A stretch of DNA of 54,203 bases from Clostridia bacterium (GTDB lineage Bacteria; Bacillota; Clostridia; Acetivibrionales; STF1-152), in NCBI GenBank assembly GCA_028280575.1, contig JANQLN010000104.1, positions 1 through 54,203 on the forward strand, read 5' to 3'. The position numbers and the translations under genes were made by a program. The notes under the pieces were generated by a model. That model saw nothing but the letters and a program-made list of their open reading frames with translations. It had not been told where the DNA came from and did not search any database. Shown one piece after another: positions 27,423-36,792 of the stretch; the stretch's first letter is position 1; each line of letters begins with the position of its first letter.

Positions 27423-28148
27423 GTGAAAACCTACACAACCAACCAAATTGCCAAAATAGTCGGTGTTCACCCAAATACCGTCAGGCTATATGAAGAGCTG
27501 GGACATATTTCTCCAGTTCAAAGAAAACAGAATGGATATAGAATTTTTACTGAAAAGCACCTGGAAGAGATGAGAATTGCCAGGCTTGCTTTTCCAGGCC
27601 CATATCCTGTAAGCAGCAAGGCTTTATTCGATATGATGAGTGCATTCATCAACGAATCATATGCTCAAGCACTTAATGATGTAAAACATTATAAAGATTT
27701 AGTCATAGAAGAAGAAAAAAGAAGTAAAGAATCTCTAAGAACGCTTGACCAATGGCATAAAGGACAATACGGAACAGATAGAATCATAGCCGTAGGCAGA
27801 AAGGCATTTGCTGGCTTAAATAGAATAAGTGTAGAAACAATTCGTAATTGGGAGAGAAACAGCTTATATGAACCTGCAATAAACTCAAGGAGGTATAAAC
27901 AATATAGTGAACTGGATTATGAAAAAGTTCAAATTATCAGGCTGCTCAGAAAGACTGGTTTTTCAATAGCATCTCTGGCAAAAATGTTTCATTCGAATGA
28001 AAAAGAGCAATTGCCTTCTTATTTTTTAGAAAAGGTTTATAAGAATTATGAGTCGGACTATGAGGCAGACGAATGGCTAAAACATATAAAGGACCATATA
28101 AAAAGAGCGGATGGCATTATTGAAAGAATTGAGTTGAAAATAAAATAA
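27423..28148 (+). CDS. MerR-type regulator with two HTH domains
   Basis: A 241-residue protein. Residues 1-70 are a MerR winged HTH (TTNQIAKIVGVHPNTVRLYEELGHISP with wing QNGYRIF). After a helical linker with a coiled-coil look (about 75-120) comes a second MerR-like HTH (AFAGLNRISVETIRNWERNSLYEP, wing RRYKQYSELDYEKVQIIRLLRKTGFS, about 125-195). MerR proteins normally carry one HTH and dimerise; two in one chain could bind as a pseudo-dimer. GTG start with TAGGAGAG upstream. It is 62 bases before the UvrA2-like gene on the same strand, so it probably controls that gene. Confidence 0.82.
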   Translation: MKTYTTNQIAKIVGVHPNTVRLYEELGHISPVQRKQNGYRIFTEKHLEEMRIARLAFPGPYPVSSKALFDMMSAFINESYAQALNDVKHYKDLVIEEEKRSKESLRTLDQWHKGQYGTDRIIAVGRKAFAGLNRISVETIRNWERNSLYEPAINSRRYKQYSELDYEKVQIIRLLRKTGFSIASLAKMFHSNEKEQLPSYFLEKVYKNYESDYEADEWLKHIKDHIKRADGIIERIELKIK

Positions 28149-28210
28149 CTAACCCTCCATTATAACCCCACTTAACATTTTCCAAGTAAAATACGACAGG
28201 AGGTGTTTTT

Positions 28211-30613
28211 ATGTCAAAAAATATTAAAATCAGGAATGCATACGCAAACAATTTAAAACACATTGACGTTGAAATTCCAAAAAACCGGATGGTTGTCATA
28301 ACAGGACTTTCAGGTTCGGGTAAATCGAGTATAGCCTTTGATATAATTGATAATGAATCTAGGAGGCAATACATGGAATCTCTCGGGTTAATTACTGACA
28401 ATGTATCAAAAGCAAAATGTGACTGGGTAAAATATTTGCCTCCATCTATCAGCATTAAGCAGCATTTAAATAACAAAAATCCAAGGTCAACAGTAGGAAC
28501 GGTTACAGAACTCTATACCTATATCAGGCTTCTCTTTGCCAAATTGGGCAAAAAGAATGGAGAGAATAAAGGCTGGTCTATGTCCGAGTTTTCTTTTAAT
28601 AAACCAAATGGCGCATGTGAATGCTGCACCGGTGTTGGTGTGATTAACGAAGTTGATATTCATAAGCTTATCGATTTTAGGAGAAGCATAAAGGAAAATG
28701 CTGTAAAAGAATGGGATATTCATTATATACAAAGAAATTCAGAGGTTCTTCAAAGTGCGGCAAAACACTATGGCTACAATTTCAGCATTCATGACAAAAT
28801 TGAGGATTATAACGAAGCTGCAAAAACTTTGTTCTTGGAGGGTTCAGACAGTGTTTCTATAAAAGCCCTTTATCCTGATATAAGACCGCCTAAAACTTCA
28901 AAAGAAGGAAAATTTGAAGGTATTATCACAAATATTAAAAGGCGCTATTCGGAAAAAGCAAACAATAAAACAGCCAGGGAAAAACTGGAGCAATACTTTC
29001 ATGAAATGACATGTCCAAAATGCCGGGGTATGAGACTTAAAGAAGCTGTTAGAGATGTTCAATTAGTTAAAAAGACAATTATAGAAGTCCAGTCTATGTC
29101 CATTAAAGAGCTGAATAATTGGCTGGATGAATTAGAAGCGGGTATTACAAAGGAAGAATGGATGGTAGCAGAACCTATGGTATCAGATATGCAAAGCCGT
29201 ATTCAAAAGTTTTTAAAAGTAAAAGTAGGCTACCTTAGTTTGATCAGGTCCATGCCGACCCTTTCAAACGGAGAAGCCCAGAGGTTGAAAATTGCTAATT
29301 TATTATCATCCGGGTTAAGCGGAGTCCTGTATATATTGGATGAACCAACCAAGGGCTTGCATGGAAAAGACGTGGATAATCTTCTGGAAATACTATGGGA
29401 GCTAAAAAACCAGGGTAACCATTTGCTTATGATAGAACACCATATGAGTGCAATTAAAAAAGCAGATTACATTATTGATATGGGGCCCGGCTCGGGACGT
29501 ATGGGCGGCGAAATTGTTGCAAAAGGAACAATAGAAGATATTTGCAGCAATAATGAGTCTATAACGGGACAATTTCTGAGTAAGCCCTTAGCTGTTGAAG
29601 CATATACCACAAAAGCAGAAGAAAAATATCTGATTATAGAAGACATTGAACTGCATAATGTACACCGTGAAACCTTAAATGTTCCATTGAATAAAATGAT
29701 AGGTGTAGCAGGTGTTTCAGGTTCAGGGAAGTCCACTATGTTCATTGATGTGCTGGCTGAAGAATTGAACCGGTATTATAAGGATGGTTACTTTACCCAT
29801 AAGCATTGTAAAATCATCAAAGGAATAGAGCATATCAGGGGAATAAAAGTGGTCAATCAAAAAACAGCCGGGCGTTCTTCAAGATCAAATCCTGCCACTT
29901 ATACAAAGGTTTATGATGACATTAGAAAAGCATTTGCAAAAACAACAAGAGCCGTTATATCAGGATGGGAAGCCGGCAGTTTTTCATTTAACTCACCTTC
30001 AGGCCAGTGCGGGGTTTGCAGGGGAACAGGCCAAATTGTTACCAGAATGCACTTTTTGCCAGATGTTAAAATAATGTGTCCAAATTGCAAAGGAAAACGA
30101 TTTAAAGAGAATATTCTAGACGTTACCATAAATGGGCTTAACATCTATGACGTTCTCAATTTAACCATTCAAGAAGCTGCCGATGTGTTTAAATCACATA
30201 AAAAAATATATCAAAAACTAGGCATGCTAATAGAAGTCGGCGTTGGCTATCTGCAATTGGGGCAGGAATTTTCGACACTTTCCGGTGGTGAAATGCAAAG
30301 AACGAAACTGGCTAAAGATTTGATTGACGACAACACAAAAGGTTACCTGTACATTTTTGATGAACCGAGTTCAGGACTTCATTTTGAAGACACAAAAAGG
30401 CTGGTAGATTTGTTTAAAAAAATTGTAGGCAAGGGTAATACAGTAATTGTTATTGAGCATAATCCAAAGTTTTTGGCAGCATGCAATCACATTATAGAAA
30501 TAGGACCGGAAAGCGGTGTCCAAGGCGGACAGGTTATCTTCGAGGGAACACCAGGCACATTAATGAATAAAGCATCATCGCCTACAGGCACTTATTTATC
30601 TACTCTATTATAA
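28211..30613 (+). CDS. UvrA2-like ABC-class DNA-damage/resistance protein
   Basis: An 800-residue protein with the tandem ABC-ATPase order of UvrA but shorter than housekeeping UvrA (about 940). Half one: Walker A GLSGSGKSS (32-40), CxxC zinc motifs (CECCTGVG; CPKCRGMR), signature LSNGEAQRL and Walker B LYILDEPTKGLH. Half two: GVSGSGKST (about 500), CGVCRGTG and CPNCKGKR, signature LSGGEMQR and LYIFDEPSSGLH. The domain used for UvrB contact appears reduced. Such UvrA2 proteins often protect against DNA-binding antibiotics; that is inference from the family. The LSNGE in half one is a small departure. GGAGGTG precedes the ATG. Confidence 0.88.
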   Translation: MSKNIKIRNAYANNLKHIDVEIPKNRMVVITGLSGSGKSSIAFDIIDNESRRQYMESLGLITDNVSKAKCDWVKYLPPSISIKQHLNNKNPRSTVGTVTELYTYIRLLFAKLGKKNGENKGWSMSEFSFNKPNGACECCTGVGVINEVDIHKLIDFRRSIKENAVKEWDIHYIQRNSEVLQSAAKHYGYNFSIHDKIEDYNEAAKTLFLEGSDSVSIKALYPDIRPPKTSKEGKFEGIITNIKRRYSEKANNKTAREKLEQYFHEMTCPKCRGMRLKEAVRDVQLVKKTIIEVQSMSIKELNNWLDELEAGITKEEWMVAEPMVSDMQSRIQKFLKVKVGYLSLIRSMPTLSNGEAQRLKIANLLSSGLSGVLYILDEPTKGLHGKDVDNLLEILWELKNQGNHLLMIEHHMSAIKKADYIIDMGPGSGRMGGEIVAKGTIEDICSNNESITGQFLSKPLAVEAYTTKAEEKYLIIEDIELHNVHRETLNVPLNKMIGVAGVSGSGKSTMFIDVLAEELNRYYKDGYFTHKHCKIIKGIEHIRGIKVVNQKTAGRSSRSNPATYTKVYDDIRKAFAKTTRAVISGWEAGSFSFNSPSGQCGVCRGTGQIVTRMHFLPDVKIMCPNCKGKRFKENILDVTINGLNIYDVLNLTIQEAADVFKSHKKIYQKLGMLIEVGVGYLQLGQEFSTLSGGEMQRTKLAKDLIDDNTKGYLYIFDEPSSGLHFEDTKRLVDLFKKIVGKGNTVIVIEHNPKFLAACNHIIEIGPESGVQGGQVIFEGTPGTLMNKASSPTGTYLSTLL

Positions 30614-30789
30614 ATGAAAACCGTGCTGCATTGCAGATTGCTCTATACTTACAGAGCTGAAGCATGAAAAATATACAGACCCGCTAGCATCAATTGCCGG
30701 AAATCTACGCCAGGATGCTTAAATTGTTAAATTTTTTCCTTCATCATCGCGTATCTGGGAAAGTGGGTTTGCAATCCGTTGAAACGCAA

Positions 30790-30831
30790 AAAGCCCCGTT
30801 ATCTGCTACAGCTTAAGCAGATAGGGGCTTT
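30790..30831. terminator. Terminator after the UvrA2-like gene
   Basis: AAAGCCCC, a 2-base bulge, TATCTGCT, then an 8-base loop-side spacer and AGCAGATAGGGGCTTT. The minus strand has a better T-run, so it may have ended a minus-strand gene whose remnant lies just beyond. Confidence 0.65.
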
Positions 30832-30860
30832 ATATAAAACGTGTAAATGTTTGATGCAAC

Positions 30861-31040
30861 TTAGTGCACCAGCTCCCCATTCAATATAACAGGTGTATTG
30901 TAAGGCACTTTGACCACCAGACCCTGTATATCGGACTGGGACTGAAACCATTTTGATATCTCATGCCGGAATTGACTGAATATATCTAAAGCCAGCCATT
31001 TATCCGCTTGATAGAAAAACCTGAGGGATGCGGTGGTTTT
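30861..31040 (-). pseudogene. 3' remnant of an unidentified gene
   Basis: A 59-codon minus-strand frame opens right after an in-frame TAA (31041-31043) with no start codon or ribosome site, reads like real protein (FFYQADKWLALDIFSQF; KVPYNTPVILNGELVH) and ends at TAA just before a good minus-strand terminator. I do not recognise the family. The best reading is the C-terminal end of a gene whose front was lost when the ABC-transporter locus arrived. Chance reading frame is the alternative. Confidence 0.35.
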
Positions 31041-31054
31041 TTAAAGAATAATAT

Positions 31055-31108
31055 TTGCAATAACTATTGAATAATGTTATAATGCATACGAAAATGATAA
31101 TCATTATC
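31055..31108 (+). promoter_or_regulatory. Promoter with near-consensus Fur box
   Basis: TTGCAA (31055-31060), 17 bases, TATAAT (31078-31083). The 19 bases at 31090-31108 match the Fur consensus GATAATGATAATCATTATC at 18 of 19 positions, including a perfect 7-1-7 palindrome (TGATAAT, C, ATTATCA). It covers the expected transcription start, the classical place for iron-dependent repression of the ABC pair that follows. Confidence 0.85.
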
Positions 31109-31134
31109 ATATACATTGCAGGAGGATAAACAGT

Positions 31135-32943
31135 ATGCCGGAAGAGAAAAAAAAATTCATTTTAAAAAGGTTTACCCCTTACATGGGCAAGAAAAAAGTA
31201 TTATTGCCTTTGTCATTAGTATTGTCAGGAATTTCAGCAGTTCTTAACATTTTGCCGTTTGTGCTTGTATGGTACATAACACGTGATATATTATCAGCTC
31301 CGCAATCCATTGATGTTTCAAATGTCAGTTTTTATGCGTGGCTTGCCTTTGCAAGTGCAATAGGAGGAATAGTCATATATTTTTGTGCACTTTTGAGTTC
31401 ACATCTTGCAGCTTTTAGAGTAGAAGTAGGGATGCAAAAGGTTGGCATGGAAAAAATAATATCTATGCCCCTTGGCTTTTTTGACAGGTATTCAAGCGGA
31501 AAAATGCGAAAGATTGTAAACGACGGAGCGGGAACAACCCATACGTTTTTAGCACACCAGCTCCCTGATATGGCGGGCAGCATCGTCTCTCCCATTATTC
31601 TGGTAGCTCTGATTTTCATTGTAGACTTGAGAATGGGTATTGCTTCTCTTTTTCCAATTATTTTGGGCTTTATGACAATGAGGTTCATGGTGAGCTCTCA
31701 AGGCAAAAAATTTCAAAAAATGTATTATGATTCTTTAGAGGAAATGAGCTCTGAATCCGTGGAGTATGTCCGTGGCATTCCGGTTGTAAAAACATTCGGT
31801 CAAACCATATTTTCCTTTAAGCGATTCTATGACAGCATAATCAAATATAAAGAGATGGTTTATGCGTATACTGTTCTTTGGCGAAAACCAATGTCATTTT
31901 ATACCACAATTATGCAATCAGCCGCGTTCTTTTTGATTCCTACGGCAATATTTTTAATAGGAAGAGGGGAAAACCTTCCTCTTGTGCTTGCGGACTTTAT
32001 CTTTTACATTCTTATATCTCCGATTTTCACTATGCTTTTGATGAAATCGATGTATTTTCGGCAAAATACTTTAATTGCAGAGCAAGCTATCGGCAGGCTG
32101 GATAACCTTTTAGACTATCAGAGCATGAGCTTTGTTGAGAACACAAGAAACATTAAAAATCACAGCCTGGAGTTTAAAGACGTAGTGTTTTCATATGAAG
32201 GAAGCAGCGAACTAGCTATAGATAAAATCAGCTTTAAAATAAACGAAGGGGAAACTATTGCACTTGTCGGAGCTTCGGGAGGAGGAAAAACGACAATTGC
32301 CCGTCTGGCAGCCCGCTTTTGGGACGCAGATGAAGGTGAAGTATTAGTGGGAGGAATAAATGTAAAGGATATTCCTAAAAAAGAACTGATGGACAATATT
32401 TCTTTTGTTTTCCAAAGTACAAGGCTATTTAAAGGCTCGTTAAGGGAGAATATAGTCTTTGGAAAAGAAAGCGCCGGAGAAGAAGAAGTAAACAAAGCAA
32501 TTGATTATTCCCAGTCAAGAGAAATTATAGAAAATCTTCATGATGGAGTTGATACGGTAATAGGCTCTAAAGGAACCTATCTTTCCGGGGGCGAACAGCA
32601 GAGAATTGCGCTTGCCAGGGCAATTGTAAAAAATGCTCCCATAGTGCTTTTAGATGAAGCCACTGCCTTTGCGGACCCTGAAAATGAGCATTTAATCCAA
32701 AAAGCCCTTAAAGAGCTTAGTCGCGGAAAAACAACTCTCATGATTGCCCATCGTCTTACAAGTGTGCAGAATGTTGACAGAATCCTGGTCATAGAAAGCG
32801 GGAAAATTGCTGAAACAGGAACCCACGAGGAGCTGCTTAATAGAGGAGGAATATATAAAACTATGTGGGATGAATACCAAAAATCTGTCAATTGGAAAAT
32901 TGTCACTAAAGATACTGTAAACAAAGGAGAACAAAATGCTTAA
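31135..32943 (+). CDS. ABC transporter, fused permease-ATPase, first subunit (iron-regulated)
   Basis: A 602-residue half-transporter: six-helix exporter-type membrane domain (about 1-320) and ATPase domain with Walker A GASGGGKTT (about 378), signature LSGGEQQR, Walker B IVLLDEATAF and H-loop AHR. The D-loop is FADPENE rather than the usual SLD, a form seen in the YbtPQ/IrtAB-like branch of exporter-fold transporters that import ferric siderophores. GCAGGAGG sets the ATG. The stop overlaps the second subunit gene (ATG at 32936), so the two are translationally coupled. A Fur box covers the promoter, supporting a link to iron uptake or siderophore traffic. Confidence 0.85.
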   Translation: MPEEKKKFILKRFTPYMGKKKVLLPLSLVLSGISAVLNILPFVLVWYITRDILSAPQSIDVSNVSFYAWLAFASAIGGIVIYFCALLSSHLAAFRVEVGMQKVGMEKIISMPLGFFDRYSSGKMRKIVNDGAGTTHTFLAHQLPDMAGSIVSPIILVALIFIVDLRMGIASLFPIILGFMTMRFMVSSQGKKFQKMYYDSLEEMSSESVEYVRGIPVVKTFGQTIFSFKRFYDSIIKYKEMVYAYTVLWRKPMSFYTTIMQSAAFFLIPTAIFLIGRGENLPLVLADFIFYILISPIFTMLLMKSMYFRQNTLIAEQAIGRLDNLLDYQSMSFVENTRNIKNHSLEFKDVVFSYEGSSELAIDKISFKINEGETIALVGASGGGKTTIARLAARFWDADEGEVLVGGINVKDIPKKELMDNISFVFQSTRLFKGSLRENIVFGKESAGEEEVNKAIDYSQSREIIENLHDGVDTVIGSKGTYLSGGEQQRIALARAIVKNAPIVLLDEATAFADPENEHLIQKALKELSRGKTTLMIAHRLTSVQNVDRILVIESGKIAETGTHEELLNRGGIYKTMWDEYQKSVNWKIVTKDTVNKGEQNA

Positions 32944-34669
32944 ATATTTTCAAAATAAATATGCTATGTCTGAAAAAGGTGCAAAAGACCTTTTTCACTC
33001 AATTGTTTGGACTATATTAATGAACTTTAGCTTTATCGTTCCTGTAGTCCTCGGCTTTAAATTTTTAGATGAATACATGAGTTTACTTTTAAACCATTCA
33101 AATAATCAGAAAAATACGATTCTCTATTACGTTGTTATGTCTGCAGCACTTTTTCTGGTAATATTTGTTATCGTGTATTTTCAGTACAACTCGACCTTCA
33201 CCAAAATTTACGAAGAAAGCGCACGAAGAAGGATCAGCCTAGCTGAAACATTGAGAAAGCTGCCTTTAGCTTTTTTTGGCAAAAAGGATATTGCCGACTT
33301 AAGCTCAACAATAATGGAAGATGCTACCCAGATAGAGACGCTCTTTTCCCATTCGGTTCCTCAAATTTATGCGTCAGTATCAACTATTCTAATCATGGGA
33401 GTGATGATGTTTTTTTACAACTGGAAGCTGTCTCTTGCCGTATTTTGGGTAGTTCCGGTTGCAGCCTTAATTTTTTATCTGTCAAGAAAGTTTCAAAAAA
33501 ATACGCATACAAAACTTTATAATTTAAAAAGGGATATTTCAGATAAAATTCAAGAGGGGCTTGACTCGGCTCATGAAATAAAATCCTATAATCGAGAAGA
33601 GGTCTTTTCAAATACTTTAAACTCAAAGCTTGACAATTATGAAAAGTTTATGATTAAAGGAGAGCTTTTGTTAGGCGCATTGATCAATCTGTCTTATGTA
33701 TTCTTAAAGCTTGGGCTTCCAAGTGTTATATTGTACGGAGCTTATCTCTTGTCAGCAGGTTCCGTAAACATTTTTACTTACCTTGTTTTTCTTGTAGTTA
33801 CGGCACGTATTTATAATCCGATAATGGATGTAATGAATAATTTTGCACTGCTTATTTATCTGAATGTGCGTATAAAACGCATGAAAGAGATGGATGAAAT
33901 GCCAAGACAGGATGGGAAATCTGAGTTTTATCCTGAAAACTACGATATTGAATTCAAAAACGTCCACTTCTCATATCAGGACGGTGTGCAAACATTAAAG
34001 AATGTAAGCTTTACCGCAAAGCAAGGTGATGTAACAGCGCTTGTAGGACCTTCCGGAGGAGGAAAAAGTACGGTAGCAAAGCTGTCTGCACGATTCTGGG
34101 ATATAGATAAGGGTGTTATCACCTTGGGCGGGGAAGATATTTCCCTTGTTAATCCTGAAACACTTTTAAATAATTATTCAATCGTTTTTCAGGACGTTAC
34201 ACTTTTTAATTCAAGTATTATGGATAATATACGTCTTGGGAAAAAAGATGCGTCGGATGAAGAAGTAACAAAGGCGGCGCAGCTTGCCCAATGTGATGAT
34301 TTTGTTAAAAAGCTTCCGCAGGGATACGACACACTGATAGGAGAAAACGGGGAAAGATTGTCAGGAGGCGAAAGGCAGCGTATATCAATAGCTAGAGCAA
34401 TACTAAAAGACGCTCCGATTATCCTGCTTGACGAAGCTACAGCATCTCTTGATACGGAAAATGAGAGTAAAATCCAAAGTGCACTTAGCGAGCTTATAAA
34501 AAACAAGACCGTCTTGATTATTGCTCACCGCATGAGAACAATTTCAGGAGCTGATAAAATTGTTGTTATTAAAGACGGTGCTGTTGCAGAAACAGGCACA
34601 CCTTTTGAACTAAAAGAAAAACAGGGAATCTTTGCATCAATGTTAAAGACACAATATCAAAATAGTTAA
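32936..34669 (+). CDS. ABC transporter, fused permease-ATPase, second subunit (iron-regulated)
   Basis: A 577-residue partner with the same plan: membrane domain (about 1-310) and ATPase with Walker A GPSGGGKST (about 371), signature LSGGERQR, Walker B IILLDEATASLD, H-loop AHR. Both ATP sites of the heterodimer look intact. It overlaps the first subunit gene by eight bases. Located downstream of the Fur-box promoter with no other iron gene adjacent: no siderophore synthetase or binding lipoprotein is visible, so if it imports a siderophore it may use one made by other organisms. Export of an iron-related compound remains possible. Confidence 0.85.
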   Translation: MLKYFQNKYAMSEKGAKDLFHSIVWTILMNFSFIVPVVLGFKFLDEYMSLLLNHSNNQKNTILYYVVMSAALFLVIFVIVYFQYNSTFTKIYEESARRRISLAETLRKLPLAFFGKKDIADLSSTIMEDATQIETLFSHSVPQIYASVSTILIMGVMMFFYNWKLSLAVFWVVPVAALIFYLSRKFQKNTHTKLYNLKRDISDKIQEGLDSAHEIKSYNREEVFSNTLNSKLDNYEKFMIKGELLLGALINLSYVFLKLGLPSVILYGAYLLSAGSVNIFTYLVFLVVTARIYNPIMDVMNNFALLIYLNVRIKRMKEMDEMPRQDGKSEFYPENYDIEFKNVHFSYQDGVQTLKNVSFTAKQGDVTALVGPSGGGKSTVAKLSARFWDIDKGVITLGGEDISLVNPETLLNNYSIVFQDVTLFNSSIMDNIRLGKKDASDEEVTKAAQLAQCDDFVKKLPQGYDTLIGENGERLSGGERQRISIARAILKDAPIILLDEATASLDTENESKIQSALSELIKNKTVLIIAHRMRTISGADKIVVIKDGAVAETGTPFELKEKQGIFASMLKTQYQNS

Positions 34670-34773
34670 TACCTTGTATTAATTACAATTGAGTGCGGCA
34701 CAGGGAATTCCTGCGCCAAGCGCAGACATTTGCGGCTATGGAGCGCCGCTATACTGTAGATAGGAACAGCAAA

Positions 34774-34812
34774 CAGAGGAAGGAGCTTTTACGCTTCTTC
34801 CTCTGTCTTTGC
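34774..34812 (+). terminator. Terminator after the iron-regulated ABC pair
   Basis: CAGAGGAAGGAGC and GCTTCTTCCTCTG (34774-34805) form a 13-bp stem with a single G-T wobble and a 6-base loop, followed by TCTTTGC and T-rich sequence. Confidence 0.8.
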
Positions 34813-34875
34813 TTTTACAATTTCTTTTCTTGTTGTTTCAAGCAAAAACACAGCAAAATAAAAATTTTTAGATTT

Positions 34876-34909
34876 CTCTTGACAAGATATATTGACAGGA
34901 GATTTGTTA
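34876..34909 (+). repeat. 34-bp direct repeat, left copy (promoter-like)
   Basis: Identical to 48159-48192 except one base (34903 T for G). In the right copy this is the tetR promoter region; here TTGACA (34892-34897) is kept but no good -10 follows and no regulator gene does. The rest of 34813-35050 has no gene; CCACTAGTG at 34992-35000 is a short, possibly chance match to the dispersed repeat. Confidence 0.75.
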
Positions 34910-35050
34910 AAAAATTTTAAGCCGTTGACAAGCAAAGCTATTTATTATATATTAAATAATGCTCAGGTGTTCAGAAACTTTTTGTCTTAATCCACTAGTG
35001 CTACAGACCGCTAAATGCTTTGACAGTTATGTCCGGTAAGGGGTTTTTGT

Positions 35051-36679
35051 ATGGAAAAAGTCAGTTGTAAAGAATGCAAACAATTTTTTAAGCTGTTCAT
35101 CCTTATGATTATTTCTGTGGTGGCTCTGGCCGGTTGTTACAGTCACGGAAGGGACGGTAAATTTAACAGTACCGGGAAGCAAATCGAAAAATCGGGTGCA
35201 AGCCTTGAAGAATCAGATCCTTATGCACCTGTTGAAGGAAAGAAGTATAAGATTACCATGGTATCGGAGGGAGGACCCTATCCAGAAGATGCTGACATGG
35301 TCAAATACTGGAACGAACTTTTCAATGTAGAAATTGTTTTTTGCAAAATAGATGAAAGTAACTGGGATAAAGAGTTGAACACGCTCTTTGCTTCCGGAAA
35401 AATCCCGGACAAGATAACGGTAAAAAATCCCGGTTCTCTTTACTCATATTATGTAAGGGGTCTGATTTGTGAAATACCCGAGGATGTTTTTAAGAGACGG
35501 GCCCCCAATTACCACAGATTATATGAGGAGGATGTACCGGGGGCTTTAATATACGGAAAAATCGGCGGTAAGCTTTACGGCCTGCCCAGATTCCGTGCCC
35601 ATGCAAATTATAGAGGGCCGCTGATCACGAGAAAAGACTGGCTGGATAATGTGGGATACAAAGTTCCAGACACATTGGATGAGCTTGGGAAAGTGCTCTA
35701 CAGCTACACATACAATGACCCGGACGGCAACGACAAAAATGATACGTACGGTTTATCAAGCAGCTCCTTAAATGCCGTATATGGTTCCTATGGATACATT
35801 CCTGAATTTTGGGCCGAAAGGGACGGATATCTTACTTACGGGGCAATCCAGCCTGAAATGAAGGATGCACTTGCGCTGCTCCGGAAATGGTATGCGGACG
35901 GTGTTATTGATCCTGAATTTGTAACAGGCGAAAATAAAGGAGGATATTGGGCACTGTCCCATTCCTTTCTTAACGGCCAGATAGGCCTGACCGGGCATGG
36001 AAATTATTATCACTGGTGTGTAAGCCGAAAGTACGACTACCTTGGAGCGAATCCCGCGGAATTTGAAAAAATTAATCCGGAACTGAATGATTTGCTCATA
36101 AACCTAAAGCCTCCCACAGGTCCGGAAGGTAAGCATGGAACCGTACAGGAGAATATCATTATGGGAAGTTTTCTGACAATGGGAAAGCATCTTGCGGACC
36201 AGCCGGATAAAATGGGTAAAATATTGCAAATATTCGATTACGTATATGATAGCTATGAGCACTACATTACGGCGAGAAGAGGGATAGAGGGCTTGCATTG
36301 GAAAAGGGATGAATACGGCAAAGCTGAAAAGCTTTTCAGGGGAGAGAGCAATGTGATTGGTGCATTTACTTCCATTGCCGAATGTGAACCTCTGAAGTTT
36401 TGGGATACCCCGTATTACAAGGAATTTGCTGAGGAAAACGGCTATGATTCGGGAGGCATAAGAGATGCCCTTCTAGCGCCCCTGCCTTCTATGTCAATGT
36501 ACTGGAGCGAGCTTGAGAAGCTAAGGGAAAAGACTTACCTGGCTATTATAACAGGCAATAGGCCGTTGGATTATTTTGATGAGTTTATCGGTATATGGAG
36601 AGCCTCAGGCGGAGATGTTTTAACCGGGGAAGCAAATAAATGGCATACCGGCATAAAAAATGTCCACATCAGGAGATAG
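35051..36679 (+). CDS. Solute-binding lipoprotein, LplA/YtcQ type
   Basis: A 542-residue lipoprotein. A basic start and hydrophobic stretch end in lipobox LAGC, with lipidated Cys29. The rest is a family 1 extracellular binding fold. A calcium-type loop, DPDGNDKND, is near residue 215. It precedes the membrane AraC sensor and is separate from the main permease operon, which has its own lipoprotein. It may serve the same permeases or present ligand to the sensor. ATG start after TAAGGGG. Confidence 0.88.
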   Translation: MEKVSCKECKQFFKLFILMIISVVALAGCYSHGRDGKFNSTGKQIEKSGASLEESDPYAPVEGKKYKITMVSEGGPYPEDADMVKYWNELFNVEIVFCKIDESNWDKELNTLFASGKIPDKITVKNPGSLYSYYVRGLICEIPEDVFKRRAPNYHRLYEEDVPGALIYGKIGGKLYGLPRFRAHANYRGPLITRKDWLDNVGYKVPDTLDELGKVLYSYTYNDPDGNDKNDTYGLSSSSLNAVYGSYGYIPEFWAERDGYLTYGAIQPEMKDALALLRKWYADGVIDPEFVTGENKGGYWALSHSFLNGQIGLTGHGNYYHWCVSRKYDYLGANPAEFEKINPELNDLLINLKPPTGPEGKHGTVQENIIMGSFLTMGKHLADQPDKMGKILQIFDYVYDSYEHYITARRGIEGLHWKRDEYGKAEKLFRGESNVIGAFTSIAECEPLKFWDTPYYKEFAEENGYDSGGIRDALLAPLPSMSMYWSELEKLREKTYLAIITGNRPLDYFDEFIGIWRASGGDVLTGEANKWHTGIKNVHIRR

Positions 36680-36792
36680 AAACGGATAATTCATGTGCAG
36701 GTTTTGTCTGTTCAGGTGTAATCCCATGGGTTAATAATAGTGTATTTTGGATTGTTTATTATTCAATATGCTGAAAAAAGGCTGGTGTATTT

